40,400 nucleotides of DNA, from positions 1 through 40,400 of the forward strand of contig CALWXC010000021.1 of NCBI GenBank assembly GCA_944385415.1. Direction: 5' to 3'. The notes beneath the pieces are model-generated. The model did not search any database and was not told the DNA's origin. It was given only the letters and a program-made list of their open reading frames with translations. The position numbers were made by a program, and so were the translations under genes. This document shows, piece after piece, positions 1 to 6,120 of the stretch (positions are counted from its first letter, which is position 1; the number at the start of each line of letters is the position of its first letter). Origin of the DNA: an uncultured Oscillospiraceae bacterium. GTDB lineage: Bacteria > Bacillota > Clostridia > Oscillospirales > Oscillospiraceae.

Positions 1-2
1 AT

Positions 3-77
3 GGCCCGTTGGTCAAGTGGTTAAGACAGCGGCCTCTCACGCCGTTAACATCGGTTCGAATCCGGTACGGGTCACCA
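3..77 (+). tRNA. tRNA-Glu (CTC)
   Basis: The cloverleaf is complete. The acceptor GGCCCGT pairs with ACGGGTC, the T-loop is GGTTCGAATCC, and CCA is encoded at 75-77. The anticodon loop CTCTCAC gives anticodon CTC. It lies upstream of the promoter at 87-115, so it is probably the last gene of a transcript that begins before the window. Confidence 0.95.
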
Positions 78-86
78 AAAAAGTTC

Positions 87-115
87 TTGACAAGAACGAA
101 CAATGATGATATAAT
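87..115 (+). promoter_or_regulatory. Sigma-A promoter of the 5S rRNA-tRNA operon
   Basis: TTGACA at 87-92 and TATAAT at 110-115 are separated by exactly 17 bases, a full consensus match. It begins 10 bases after tRNA-Glu and about 100 bases before 5S rRNA. This implies that 5S and the following tRNAs are transcribed independently of any 16S-23S operon. Confidence 0.85.
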
Positions 116-187
116 CATTGAGCAAAATTAAATAGCTTACTGTTGAAAAGAACGGTAAGGAGAAGAAAACAGTGAAAGTTTCTTTTG

Positions 188-214
188 CTTACTTTTCTTT
201 TCAAGGAAAAGTAA

Positions 215-215
<1 letters not shown>
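188..215 (+). other. Hairpin abutting the 5S rRNA 5' end
   Basis: CTTACTTTTC (188-197) pairs perfectly with GAAAAGTAAG (206-215) around an 8-base loop. The 3' arm ends on the first base of mature 5S rRNA. It may be a precursor structure used in 5S maturation. That role is inferred from position only. Confidence 0.55.
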
Positions 216-329
<114 letters not shown>

Positions 330-336
330 ATTCTAT

Positions 337-412
337 TCCTCCTTAGCTCAGTCGGTAGAGCACATGACTGTTAATCATGGGGTCGTTGGTTCGAGCCCAA
401 CAGGGGGAGCCA
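337..412 (+). tRNA. tRNA-Asn (GTT)
   Basis: The acceptor TCCTCCT pairs with AGGGGGA, with G as discriminator base and encoded CCA at 410-412. The anticodon stem CATGA/TCATG encloses CTGTTAA, giving anticodon GTT. It is the first tRNA after 5S. Confidence 0.95.
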
Positions 413-420
413 AAAAAAGG

Positions 421-452
421 TTGATGCCGTCACCAGGCGGTGACGGCATCAA
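421..452 (+). other. Perfect hairpin between tRNA-Asn and the CAT tRNA
   Basis: TTGATGCCGTCACC (421-434) and its exact reverse complement (439-452) surround the loop AGGC, a 14-bp stem. The bases after it, TTCTGTTT, are not a clean U-tract. It could be a leaky terminator or a processing and stability structure in the tRNA precursor. Confidence 0.6.
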
Positions 453-465
453 TTCTGTTTACAAC

Positions 466-542
466 GGGCCTTTAGCTCAGTTGGTTAGAGCAACCGGCTC
501 ATAACCGGTCGGTCCCGGGTTCGAGTCCCTGAAGGCCCACCA
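466..542 (+). tRNA. tRNA with CAT anticodon (Ile2 or elongator Met)
   Basis: The acceptor GGGCCTT pairs with AAGGCCC, and CCA is encoded at 540-542. The anticodon loop CTCATAA gives CAT. The acceptor stem carries C4-G69 and C5-G68, pairs reported as favouring the lysidine synthetase TilS. A tRNA-Ile2 reading AUA after modification is therefore plausible. Elongator tRNA-Met cannot be excluded by eye, and it lacks the initiator-type C1-A72 mismatch. Confidence 0.9.
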
Positions 543-570
543 ATGAAACGGCTAAGGCGTTGTAATAGAT

Positions 571-646
571 AGGGGTATAGCTCAGCTGGTAGAGCGGCGG
601 TCTCCAAAACCGTAGGCCGAGGGTTCGATCCCTTCTGCCCCTGCCA
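571..646 (+). tRNA. tRNA-Trp (CCA)
   Basis: The acceptor AGGGGTA pairs with TGCCCCT, with discriminator G and encoded CCA. The anticodon loop CTCCAAA gives CCA. The D-arm AGCTCAGCTGGTAGAGC and the T-arm are canonical. Confidence 0.95.
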
Positions 647-651
647 TGGAT

Positions 652-671
652 AGCCAGGCTTTCGCCTGGCT
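652..671 (+). other. Hairpin between tRNA-Trp and tRNA-Thr
   Basis: AGCCAGGC (652-659) pairs perfectly with GCCTGGCT (664-671) around TTTC. It is not followed by a U-tract. It is the second stable hairpin inside the tRNA precursor, so a processing or spacing role is more likely than full termination. Confidence 0.5.
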
Positions 672-690
672 TATCCGAGGAAAATTTGAT

Positions 691-766
<76 letters not shown>

Positions 767-784
767 CTTTTTAAAACTCCATAT

Positions 785-860
<76 letters not shown>

Positions 861-897
861 AAAAACCGCTTGAATCTCCGGATTTGAGCGGTTTTTT
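861..897 (+). terminator. Rho-independent terminator of the 5S-tRNA operon
   Basis: AACCGCTTGAATC and GATTTGAGCGGTT form a stem with two G-T pairs, followed by TTTTTT at 892-897. The A-run on the other side makes it partly bidirectional. It begins directly after the CCA of the second tRNA-Thr. Confidence 0.85.
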
Positions 898-922
898 CAT
901 GCGCTTTTGGCGTTCTCTGGAC

Positions 923-958
923 AGAAAACTCCCCGCCCCGGAAACCGGGACGGGGAGT
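923..958 (-). terminator. Terminator of the SLH-domain gene
   Basis: On the minus strand, ACTCCCCGTCCCGG and its near complement CCGGGGCGGGGAGT form a strong stem followed by TTTTCTG. It lies 17 bases beyond the stop codon at 975. Confidence 0.75.
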
Positions 959-974
959 GAGTACGGGGACACGA

Positions 975-1835
975 TTAGCCGTACATATAGCTAATGGCGC
1001 CGGAGTAAGTCCAGCCGACATTGAACAACATCTGGCTGACCTGCGCACGGGTCAAGCTGCCGTAGGGGTCCAGGGTGCCAATGTTGTCCACGCCGCCAAT
1101 CATGCCAAGGTTATAGGCATAAAGGAGCAGCTGTTCACAGCGGGCGGTGAGTTCTTCCTTGGTGCCGGACATGGACAGCGCAGCCGCCATCAGTTCATAG
1201 TTTTCCTCAATCCACTGGTGGATCGTGTCAGCGTCGGGGAAGTCATCGATGGAGTCACGGTATTCGATGTTCTTACCAGCGGCAAGAGCGGCTCTCCAGT
1301 TGTCATAGACGGTGCCCCACATACAGGCAAGAACTCCGTCAGAAGAAATTTCATATGCCAATCCATATCCAGCGTCTTTGATGAGGGCAGTTTCATATTC
1401 GGTCAAGAGTTTCGTGCCGCCTTTGCGGTCAATCTGCCACATAAATGTAATGGCGGCAAAGGCACGGGACGCCGTATTTTTGTCTTGCAGCGGCTTGTAT
1501 TCAAAGCCCCAATCGTCACTGGGCACGTTCTGTCCGTACAGTCTGAAGCGGAGGATGTTTACCTGCGCACGGGTCAGACTGTCATCAGGCCCAAACTTGC
1601 CGCCGCCGTAGCCCCCAAGCAGTCCGCCCTCCGTCAGCGTCATAACGGCATCGTAATACCATGCGCCGGGTGTGACGTCGGTGTAGGCATGCGTGTAGGT
1701 CTCGGCAGGGGTGTTTGGATGGTAAACGTGGTTGACCTTACCCCATTCCTCTTCCATCGCATGGGCGGCGGGCGCTATGCTGGTTAACATCAGCGTGGCC
1801 AACAGAGCGGCAACCATTCTTCTGCAGTTCTTCAT
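975..1835 (-). CDS. Secreted protein with S-layer homology (SLH) domains
   Basis: A 286-residue protein with an N-terminal signal peptide: MKNCRR, a hydrophobic stretch at about 7-20 and a likely cut after AHA at 24-26. Residues about 51-100 form an SLH repeat with the usual signature (YTDVTPGAWYYDAV, GLLGGYGGGKFGPDDSLTRAQ). A second, more degenerate SLH unit fills the C-terminus (DPYGSLTRAQVSQML). The middle region is unrecognised. SLH repeats bind secondary cell-wall polymers, so surface attachment is likely. The start at 1835 has AGGAAAGAGAGG upstream. An in-frame extension to 2003 runs through a terminator-like hairpin and was rejected. A structured leader of about 310 nt precedes the gene. 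Confidence 0.82.
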   Translation of the reverse strand: MKNCRRMVAALLATLMLTSIAPAAHAMEEEWGKVNHVYHPNTPAETYTHAYTDVTPGAWYYDAVMTLTEGGLLGGYGGGKFGPDDSLTRAQVNILRFRLYGQNVPSDDWGFEYKPLQDKNTASRAFAAITFMWQIDRKGGTKLLTEYETALIKDAGYGLAYEISSDGVLACMWGTVYDNWRAALAAGKNIEYRDSIDDFPDADTIHQWIEENYELMAAALSMSGTKEELTARCEQLLLYAYNLGMIGGVDNIGTLDPYGSLTRAQVSQMLFNVGWTYSGAISYMYG

Positions 1836-1943
1836 ACCATATTCCTCTCTTTCCTGAAAAAGTCGGGTTTGTGTGCGGATGCTGCCCGGCAGAACGGCCC
1901 AGGGGGCGGAAAAACTCCAGCCCCCGCGGGCTTCTGCGGGGCG

Positions 1944-1984
1944 AACAAAAAGGCCGTGCAGGTATGGAAATTCCCTGCACAGCC
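1944..1984 (-). terminator. Intrinsic terminator inside the SLH gene leader
   Basis: On the minus strand, GGCTGTGCAGG (1984-1974) pairs with CCTGCACGGCC (1962-1952) with one G-T pair, followed by TTTTTGTT. It lies between the promoter at 2153-2181 and the SLH start at 1835. It is therefore either the end of an independent RNA of about 200 nt or an attenuator controlling the SLH gene. Confidence 0.7.
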
Positions 1985-2017
1985 CAACAGCACACAAACC
2001 CATATGGAGAAAATCCC

Positions 2018-2046
2018 TTGTAAAACGCCGGGAGAATCGGTATAAT
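2018..2046 (+). promoter_or_regulatory. Plus-strand promoter opposite the SLH leader
   Basis: TTGTAA (2018-2023) and TATAAT (2041-2046) are 17 bases apart. No protein gene follows on this strand, but a plus-strand terminator lies at 2191-2222, so a short RNA of about 170 nt is predicted. Confidence 0.5.
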
Positions 2047-2052
2047 GAGCGT

Positions 2053-2222
2053 GGCGCAAGTTTTCTTGCTGTGTGGGAGGTCGTCTCTCCTGCATAGGGT
2101 CATGGGGTGTTGGCGCACCTCATGACCTGCCCTGATTATTCGCCTTATTGTTATTTTAGCCCATGTTGCCGCAGAGTGCAAGCGGTTTTTCGCGGTTTGG
2201 TAAGTACCAGGCCGCGCTTTTT
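2053..2222 (+). ncRNA. Candidate structured small RNA
   Basis: The interval starts a few bases after a TTGTAA-N17-TATAAT promoter and ends at a terminator whose stem is 2191-2201 with 2206-2216, followed by TTTTT. Inside are GCAAG-TTTT-CTTGC (2057-2070) and a 12-bp hairpin, 2098-2109 with 2116-2127. I do not recognise a 6S, SRP, tmRNA or RNase P core. It is complementary to most of the SLH gene leader, so it may act in cis on that transcript. It could equally be an artefact of palindromes seen from the wrong strand. Confidence 0.35.
2153..2181 (-). promoter_or_regulatory. Promoter of the SLH leader (minus)
   Basis: Read on the minus strand, TTGCAC (2181-2176) and TAAAAT (2158-2153) are 17 bases apart. 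Transcription would begin near 2146 and pass through the 2127-2098 hairpin and the terminator at 1984-1944 before reaching the SLH start. Confidence 0.55.
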
Positions 2223-2253
2223 GCTGCCCCAAAACAGAAACCGAAAGCAAGCA

Positions 2254-2280
2254 AGGCCCCCCGGCACAGCCGGAGGGCCT
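2254..2280 (-). terminator. Likely terminator of the 2316-3116 gene
   Basis: AGGCCCTCCGGC and GCCGGGGGGCCT pair on the minus strand with one mismatch and a short loop. The downstream sequence TTGCTTGCTTTC is only moderately U-rich, so termination may be incomplete. It starts 36 bases after the stop codon. Confidence 0.55.
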
Positions 2281-2315
2281 GATAGACTGTTGATACGATC
2301 TGCGAACGGATGCTT

Positions 2316-3116
2316 TTACAGCACATACTGCACTGCATTGATGACTTTGGTATCCAGTACCCCCTGGATGCCCCCAAGGACAGCGTTGATGGTACCACCA
2401 ATACTTTGGTCCTCGCCGGCGCCAACTGGGCCGATACTCCCCACATCCTCACAGATCATGGTCACGGCATCCTCCAGCGCCTCGCTGCATTTCACAATGG
2501 CACAGTCTACGATATGCAGCCGCTCCACAATCCACTGCTTGGGAATGTCATCGGCAATCTGCACCATGGCGCAATCGCTGACCTGGAGCCCCGTGGGCTG
2601 CTGCTCCAACATCCATTTGGTAATCTTCACAAAGGGCTTGTTCTCCAGAACGGCACCCTTGGGCCGCGCCAGTTTCACTTCTCCGGAAACCTCGGTCAAA
2701 ACGGACAGCAGCGCGTCTTTGTGTGCCTGCGGTACCGTAATGTCTCCCTGAACATTCAGGTATTCCAGCCCGGTCCAGGCGTCGCCCTGTTCGGGTACGG
2801 TCACATCTCCAATGACATACAGCCTTTTGCCGTAGCGCTCCAAGGTGCTGTCATCCAAAGTAATGTCATCCAGCACAACGGCTGTGTGGTCGGGGACGAT
2901 GATCAGTTGGGCCTGTTCCTCAATCAGGTCCACCAATTCCTCCACCTTGGACTGTGCAAGAATCACTTCCTTTGCACAGAACGAAGCGCCTTTGCTGCGC
3001 AAAGCGGCGCCATCCAACTGGGGGTCGACCATAATCATTCGTTTGGCAGACCAATACAGGCTGTGTTTTGCCCGGAGTGCAAACAGCTTGTCAATGACCG
3101 CATTGCGTTTGAGCAC
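2316..3116 (-). CDS. Conserved-looking hypothetical protein, start uncertain
   Basis: I cannot assign a function. From the GTG at 3116 it encodes 266 residues with a regular alternation of hydrophobic strands (YVIGDVTVP, YLNVQGDITVP, LQVSDCAMVQI, LHIVDCAIVKC). This suggests a repetitive beta-rich fold. A Gly-rich C-terminus (GAGEDQSIGG) follows. The frame stays open upstream to 3644, but that part crosses a repeat element and has no good start. A strong GGAGG at 3203-3199 precedes a GTG at 3187 in a different frame. One extra G after that GTG would join it to this frame, so a start-proximal frameshift is possible. The protein body is convincing; the N-terminus is not. Confidence 0.6.
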   Translation of the reverse strand: MLKRNAVIDKLFALRAKHSLYWSAKRMIMVDPQLDGAALRSKGASFCAKEVILAQSKVEELVDLIEEQAQLIIVPDHTAVVLDDITLDDSTLERYGKRLYVIGDVTVPEQGDAWTGLEYLNVQGDITVPQAHKDALLSVLTEVSGEVKLARPKGAVLENKPFVKITKWMLEQQPTGLQVSDCAMVQIADDIPKQWIVERLHIVDCAIVKCSEALEDAVTMICEDVGSIGPVGAGEDQSIGGTINAVLGGIQGVLDTKVINAVQYVL

Positions 3117-3296
3117 AATTGCCCCATCGGGATAGCAGGTGGTAGGCCAATAACTCTTTTTGATACGTTTCGTATAACGCTTCCCACAATGGTTCCTGCC
3201 TCCTTTCTGCTTGGATAACGAATGGCAAAGGGAAAGTGTTGCAGAAAAACAGGGTGTGTTGCAAAATCTCCGTCTGGCGGCAATAGGAGAAAAAAT

Positions 3297-4290
3297 AAAA
3301 AGTTTTACTCGATTTTTTTCTGTGAGGGCCACCCACCGCCCGTGTGTCTGCGGTGCTCGCCGGGCCTTTTGCGCCATGCCTGCGGTGTGGCTTCTTGCCA
3401 TACATCCAGTATGCCTGCGAAGCCACACCTTGGCCTGACGCAAAATTCCTCGCCGACCACTCTTGCCAACGGACGGTGGGCAGCCCAAAATCGCGGGGTC
3501 CAGGGGCAGCGCCCCGGTCGCGCCGCGCACGGCGCGAAATGCCCGCCCGCCGCAGCGGGCGAAATACTCCAGCGTTCCCAAGCGCCCGTCGCAACGGGCG
3601 CAATCCCCAGGGCGTACGACATAAGGCCGCCGTCCCCACCTCATTGCGGGTGGCAGACGGCGGCCTTATGTCGTACCGTGTCCGATAACGTACCCGCCCC
3701 ACAAACTACGCGGGGCAGTCCGTCCATGCTCGTAGGGCGGCACCTGTGTGTGCCGCCGCGCCGTACCGAGTGACGTTGACCGGTGCATGGGTGCGAATGC
3801 GTAACCGTTTCGTAGGGCGCGGCATCCTTGACGCGTCCATGGCGCATTCCGTCCGGGGCCGTCAGGGATGCCGGCCCCTACGCCGAGTGGAATGAATGGC
3901 CCCCGCCGTCCACCCCCTGTAGGGGGCGGCGGCGAGGGCCATGGCCTTTGGCCGGGGATTGCGCCATCTGCGGATGGCGCTTTGGACGACAGGGGATTTC
4001 GCCCGCTGCGGCGGGCGGGTGTTTCGCGCCGTGCGCGGCGCGGGAGTTTCGCCCGTTGCGACGGGCGACCGGGGGCGCTGCCCCCTGGACCCCGCGATTT
4101 TGGGCTGCCCGCCGCTCGTTGGCAAGAGTGGTCGGCGAGGAATTTTTCGTCAGAGCAAGGTGTGGGTTCGCAGGCATACTGGATGTATGGCAAGAAACCG
4201 CACCGCGGCTATGGCGGAAAAGGCCCGGCGAGCACCGCAGACACACGGGCGGTGGGTGGCCCTCACAGAAAAAATCGAGTAAAACTTTTA
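3297..4290. repeat. Composite inverted-repeat element 1 (about 1 kb)
   Basis: The left end AAAAGTTTTACTCGATTTTT and the right end are inverted copies. Similarity continues inward about 300 bases on each side, so the two arms (about 3297-3610 and 3980-4290) could fold on each other. The middle holds palindromic modules: a GCCGCC hairpin around 3620-3670, a GTAGGGCGGCACC hairpin near 3734 and a 70-base two-hairpin module at 3812-3881. The arms carry a hairpin around ATACATCCAGTAT (3384-3429 and inverted at 4159-4204). All open frames here are shadows of the GC-rich palindromes, and there is no transposase. It fills the gap between the 2316-3116 gene and the PucR-type regulator. Confidence 0.85.
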
Positions 4291-4332
4291 TCTGTTTGCC
4301 ATTACTGCCATCCTGCAACAGTTCCTGTTGTT

Positions 4333-5898
4333 TCAAGGCTCCATCCGATTGAGCAGGAAGGACAGCTGGAGATACAAGCGCTCCGATTCCTTATCCAGGT
4401 CCAGCTCCACCAGCTTCCGGATGCGGTCCAGCCGGTAAAACAAGGTACTGCGGTGGATAAACAGCGTCTTTGCCGTCTGCACCACGTTCCGCTCCAGCTG
4501 CAAATACACCTCCAAGGTGTGATACAGCTCTGTATTATTTTCCGCGTCGTAGGCCTGGAGCCGCCGCAGCTTTTCCGACCCCAACAGCCGGGGCTGAATC
4601 TGACGGCGGCCGCAGTCCAGCAGATAGTCCAGGGCGTAGTCCTCAAAATGGTAATACCAAAGCATACTGCCGCTGGATTTTCCGCACCGCAGCGCCACGC
4701 TGGCTTGGGTATAACCGTCATGGAGATCGGCAAAGTTGGTCAGCTCCGTACTGACGCCCATGCGGAACAAACCCTCCCGCAGAATATAGGCCAGACCGCT
4801 GAGGATGGCCGCCGTGGTGATCTGGGCCGCCGTCAGGTTGACCACCACCGCAATGTCCTGGCGATACAGCAGGGCGCGGCCCTCGGTGATCTGGGCTTCG
4901 ATATACCCAAAGAGACCCGCCGGGGTGATATTGCCCATCTGGGCGCTCTCCGGCGTGATTTTCAGCACAATATAGGTGTCGTTGACATCCCAGGACAGAT
5001 ACCGCAGATGGGCCTGCTGATCCTGATAGTCCATGTTGCTGCCGTCCAGGGCCTGGGATAGAAACCGGTCCAGATCGCTGTCCAGGGACCGCCACAGGAG
5101 CTTTTGATGGGATAAGCTCAGGGCCAGCATTTCGGAAAGGTACGTCAAATGGAGATAGTCGCTTTTCCGTAGGGGCCGCTCCAGCTCGTCCACGCAGACG
5201 CGGCCGTCGTACCGGTCGCCGTTCCACAGATTGGCGTACAGAATCCGATAGCCCCGGATGGCCGCTGAAAACATGGCCACGTGGCGTTCCACCAGGGTGC
5301 TCAGATATTCCTGGTCCAGTTTGAATTCGTTGATCAGGTCCAGGGGCACCATGTCCCGTCCGGTGCGGGGCTCCTTTTCCCAGTGGAGCATCCCCTCCAC
5401 CCACCGGGGACAGGCCAGAATATAAAAGTCCGTATCATGGATAAAGATGGGATTTTCGAAAATCTCCCGGCTGACCTCCAGCATTTTAATCAGGGGCGTC
5501 TGACTTTGCAGGGCCCACTGGAGGGACTTGGACCAGAGGTGATATTTCTCAAAAATCTGCTGGATTTCGTTGTAGACCTCCAGGGGGTCACAGTCCTCGG
5601 ACATGGAGAGAATGGAGGAGGAAAAGGAAAAATTGTGCAGGTCCGTCCGGCCAAACACAATGAAATGGACGTTTTCATAGCTGCGGAAATCCCGGTCCAT
5701 GTCCTCCGGCAAAACCAGGTACACATACTGCTCCTGGGGCCGCTGGTTCCGGCGGTAAAACCGGATGCCCACCAGGGCCGGGGTTTCGTTGCGGTTGTGG
5801 AACACATGGTCCTGCTGGCGGGCCTCCAGTTCATCGGCCAACACCTGCATGTTCAACAAATAGCGCTTTAACGGATGCTCAATATAGACGCTTTGCAT
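4333..5898 (-). CDS. PucR/CdaR-type transcriptional regulator
   Basis: A 521-residue protein ending in the helix-turn-helix typical of the PucR C-terminal domain (about 464-518: ERNVVQTAKTLFIHRSTLFYRLDRIRKL). The long N-terminal part has no signal peptide or membrane span and probably senses a ligand or integrates signals. Related regulators control uptake and catabolic genes. The start at 5898 has AGGAGG six bases upstream; an in-frame extension to 5982 was rejected because it crosses the promoter. It is divergent from the transporter and URO-D genes at 6121-8614, which makes them its likely targets. The family assignment is firm; the ligand is unknown. Confidence 0.85.
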   Translation of the reverse strand: MQSVYIEHPLKRYLLNMQVLADELEARQQDHVFHNRNETPALVGIRFYRRNQRPQEQYVYLVLPEDMDRDFRSYENVHFIVFGRTDLHNFSFSSSILSMSEDCDPLEVYNEIQQIFEKYHLWSKSLQWALQSQTPLIKMLEVSREIFENPIFIHDTDFYILACPRWVEGMLHWEKEPRTGRDMVPLDLINEFKLDQEYLSTLVERHVAMFSAAIRGYRILYANLWNGDRYDGRVCVDELERPLRKSDYLHLTYLSEMLALSLSHQKLLWRSLDSDLDRFLSQALDGSNMDYQDQQAHLRYLSWDVNDTYIVLKITPESAQMGNITPAGLFGYIEAQITEGRALLYRQDIAVVVNLTAAQITTAAILSGLAYILREGLFRMGVSTELTNFADLHDGYTQASVALRCGKSSGSMLWYYHFEDYALDYLLDCGRRQIQPRLLGSEKLRRLQAYDAENNTELYHTLEVYLQLERNVVQTAKTLFIHRSTLFYRLDRIRKLVELDLDKESERLYLQLSFLLNRMEP

Positions 5899-5925
5899 GA
5901 GACACCTCCTGATAACCATAGGTAA

Positions 5926-5954
5926 ATTGTAACACAGGTCCAACCGTATCGCAA
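5926..5954 (-). promoter_or_regulatory. Promoter of the PucR-type regulator
   Basis: On the minus strand, TTGCGA (5954-5949) and TACAAT (5931-5926) are 17 bases apart. The start codon lies about 28 bases beyond the -10 hexamer. Confidence 0.6.
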
Positions 5955-6032
5955 TATGAACAGCCCCGCCGGGCCGTTTCACCGGAGCAAACCGTTCAGT
6001 TTTCCGCGGTCAGAATTCGCCCGCCTGTCGGA

Positions 6033-6060
6033 TTGTAACCGCCGCCGAACCCTCTATAAT
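6033..6060 (+). promoter_or_regulatory. Promoter of the transporter/URO-D operon
   Basis: TTGTAA (6033-6038) and TATAAT (6055-6060) are 16 bases apart, about 60 bases before the transporter start. The two divergent -35 boxes are about 80 bases apart, leaving room for a shared operator. I see no clear dyad there. Confidence 0.6.
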
Positions 6061-6120
6061 AAAAGGTAAGAATTGCAGCGGGGCTCGGGCTTCGCTGCGG
6101 AAAAAAAGAGGAGGCGCACC

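Noticed and set aside
2053..2222. 6S RNA or SRP RNA identity for the small RNA candidate
   Set aside because: No SRP GGAA-containing core, and the 5' and 3' ends do not form the long closing stem expected for 6S RNA.
3222..4280. Many overlapping frames in all directions inside composite element 1, and similar frames in elements 2, 3 and 5
   Set aside because: They translate palindromic GC-rich DNA into Arg/Pro/Ala-rich strings. The same strings recur wherever the modules recur, and starts and stops differ between copies.
3297..4290. CRISPR array
   Set aside because: Repeats are palindromic modules of different kinds with no regular spacer length, and no cas gene is present in the window.
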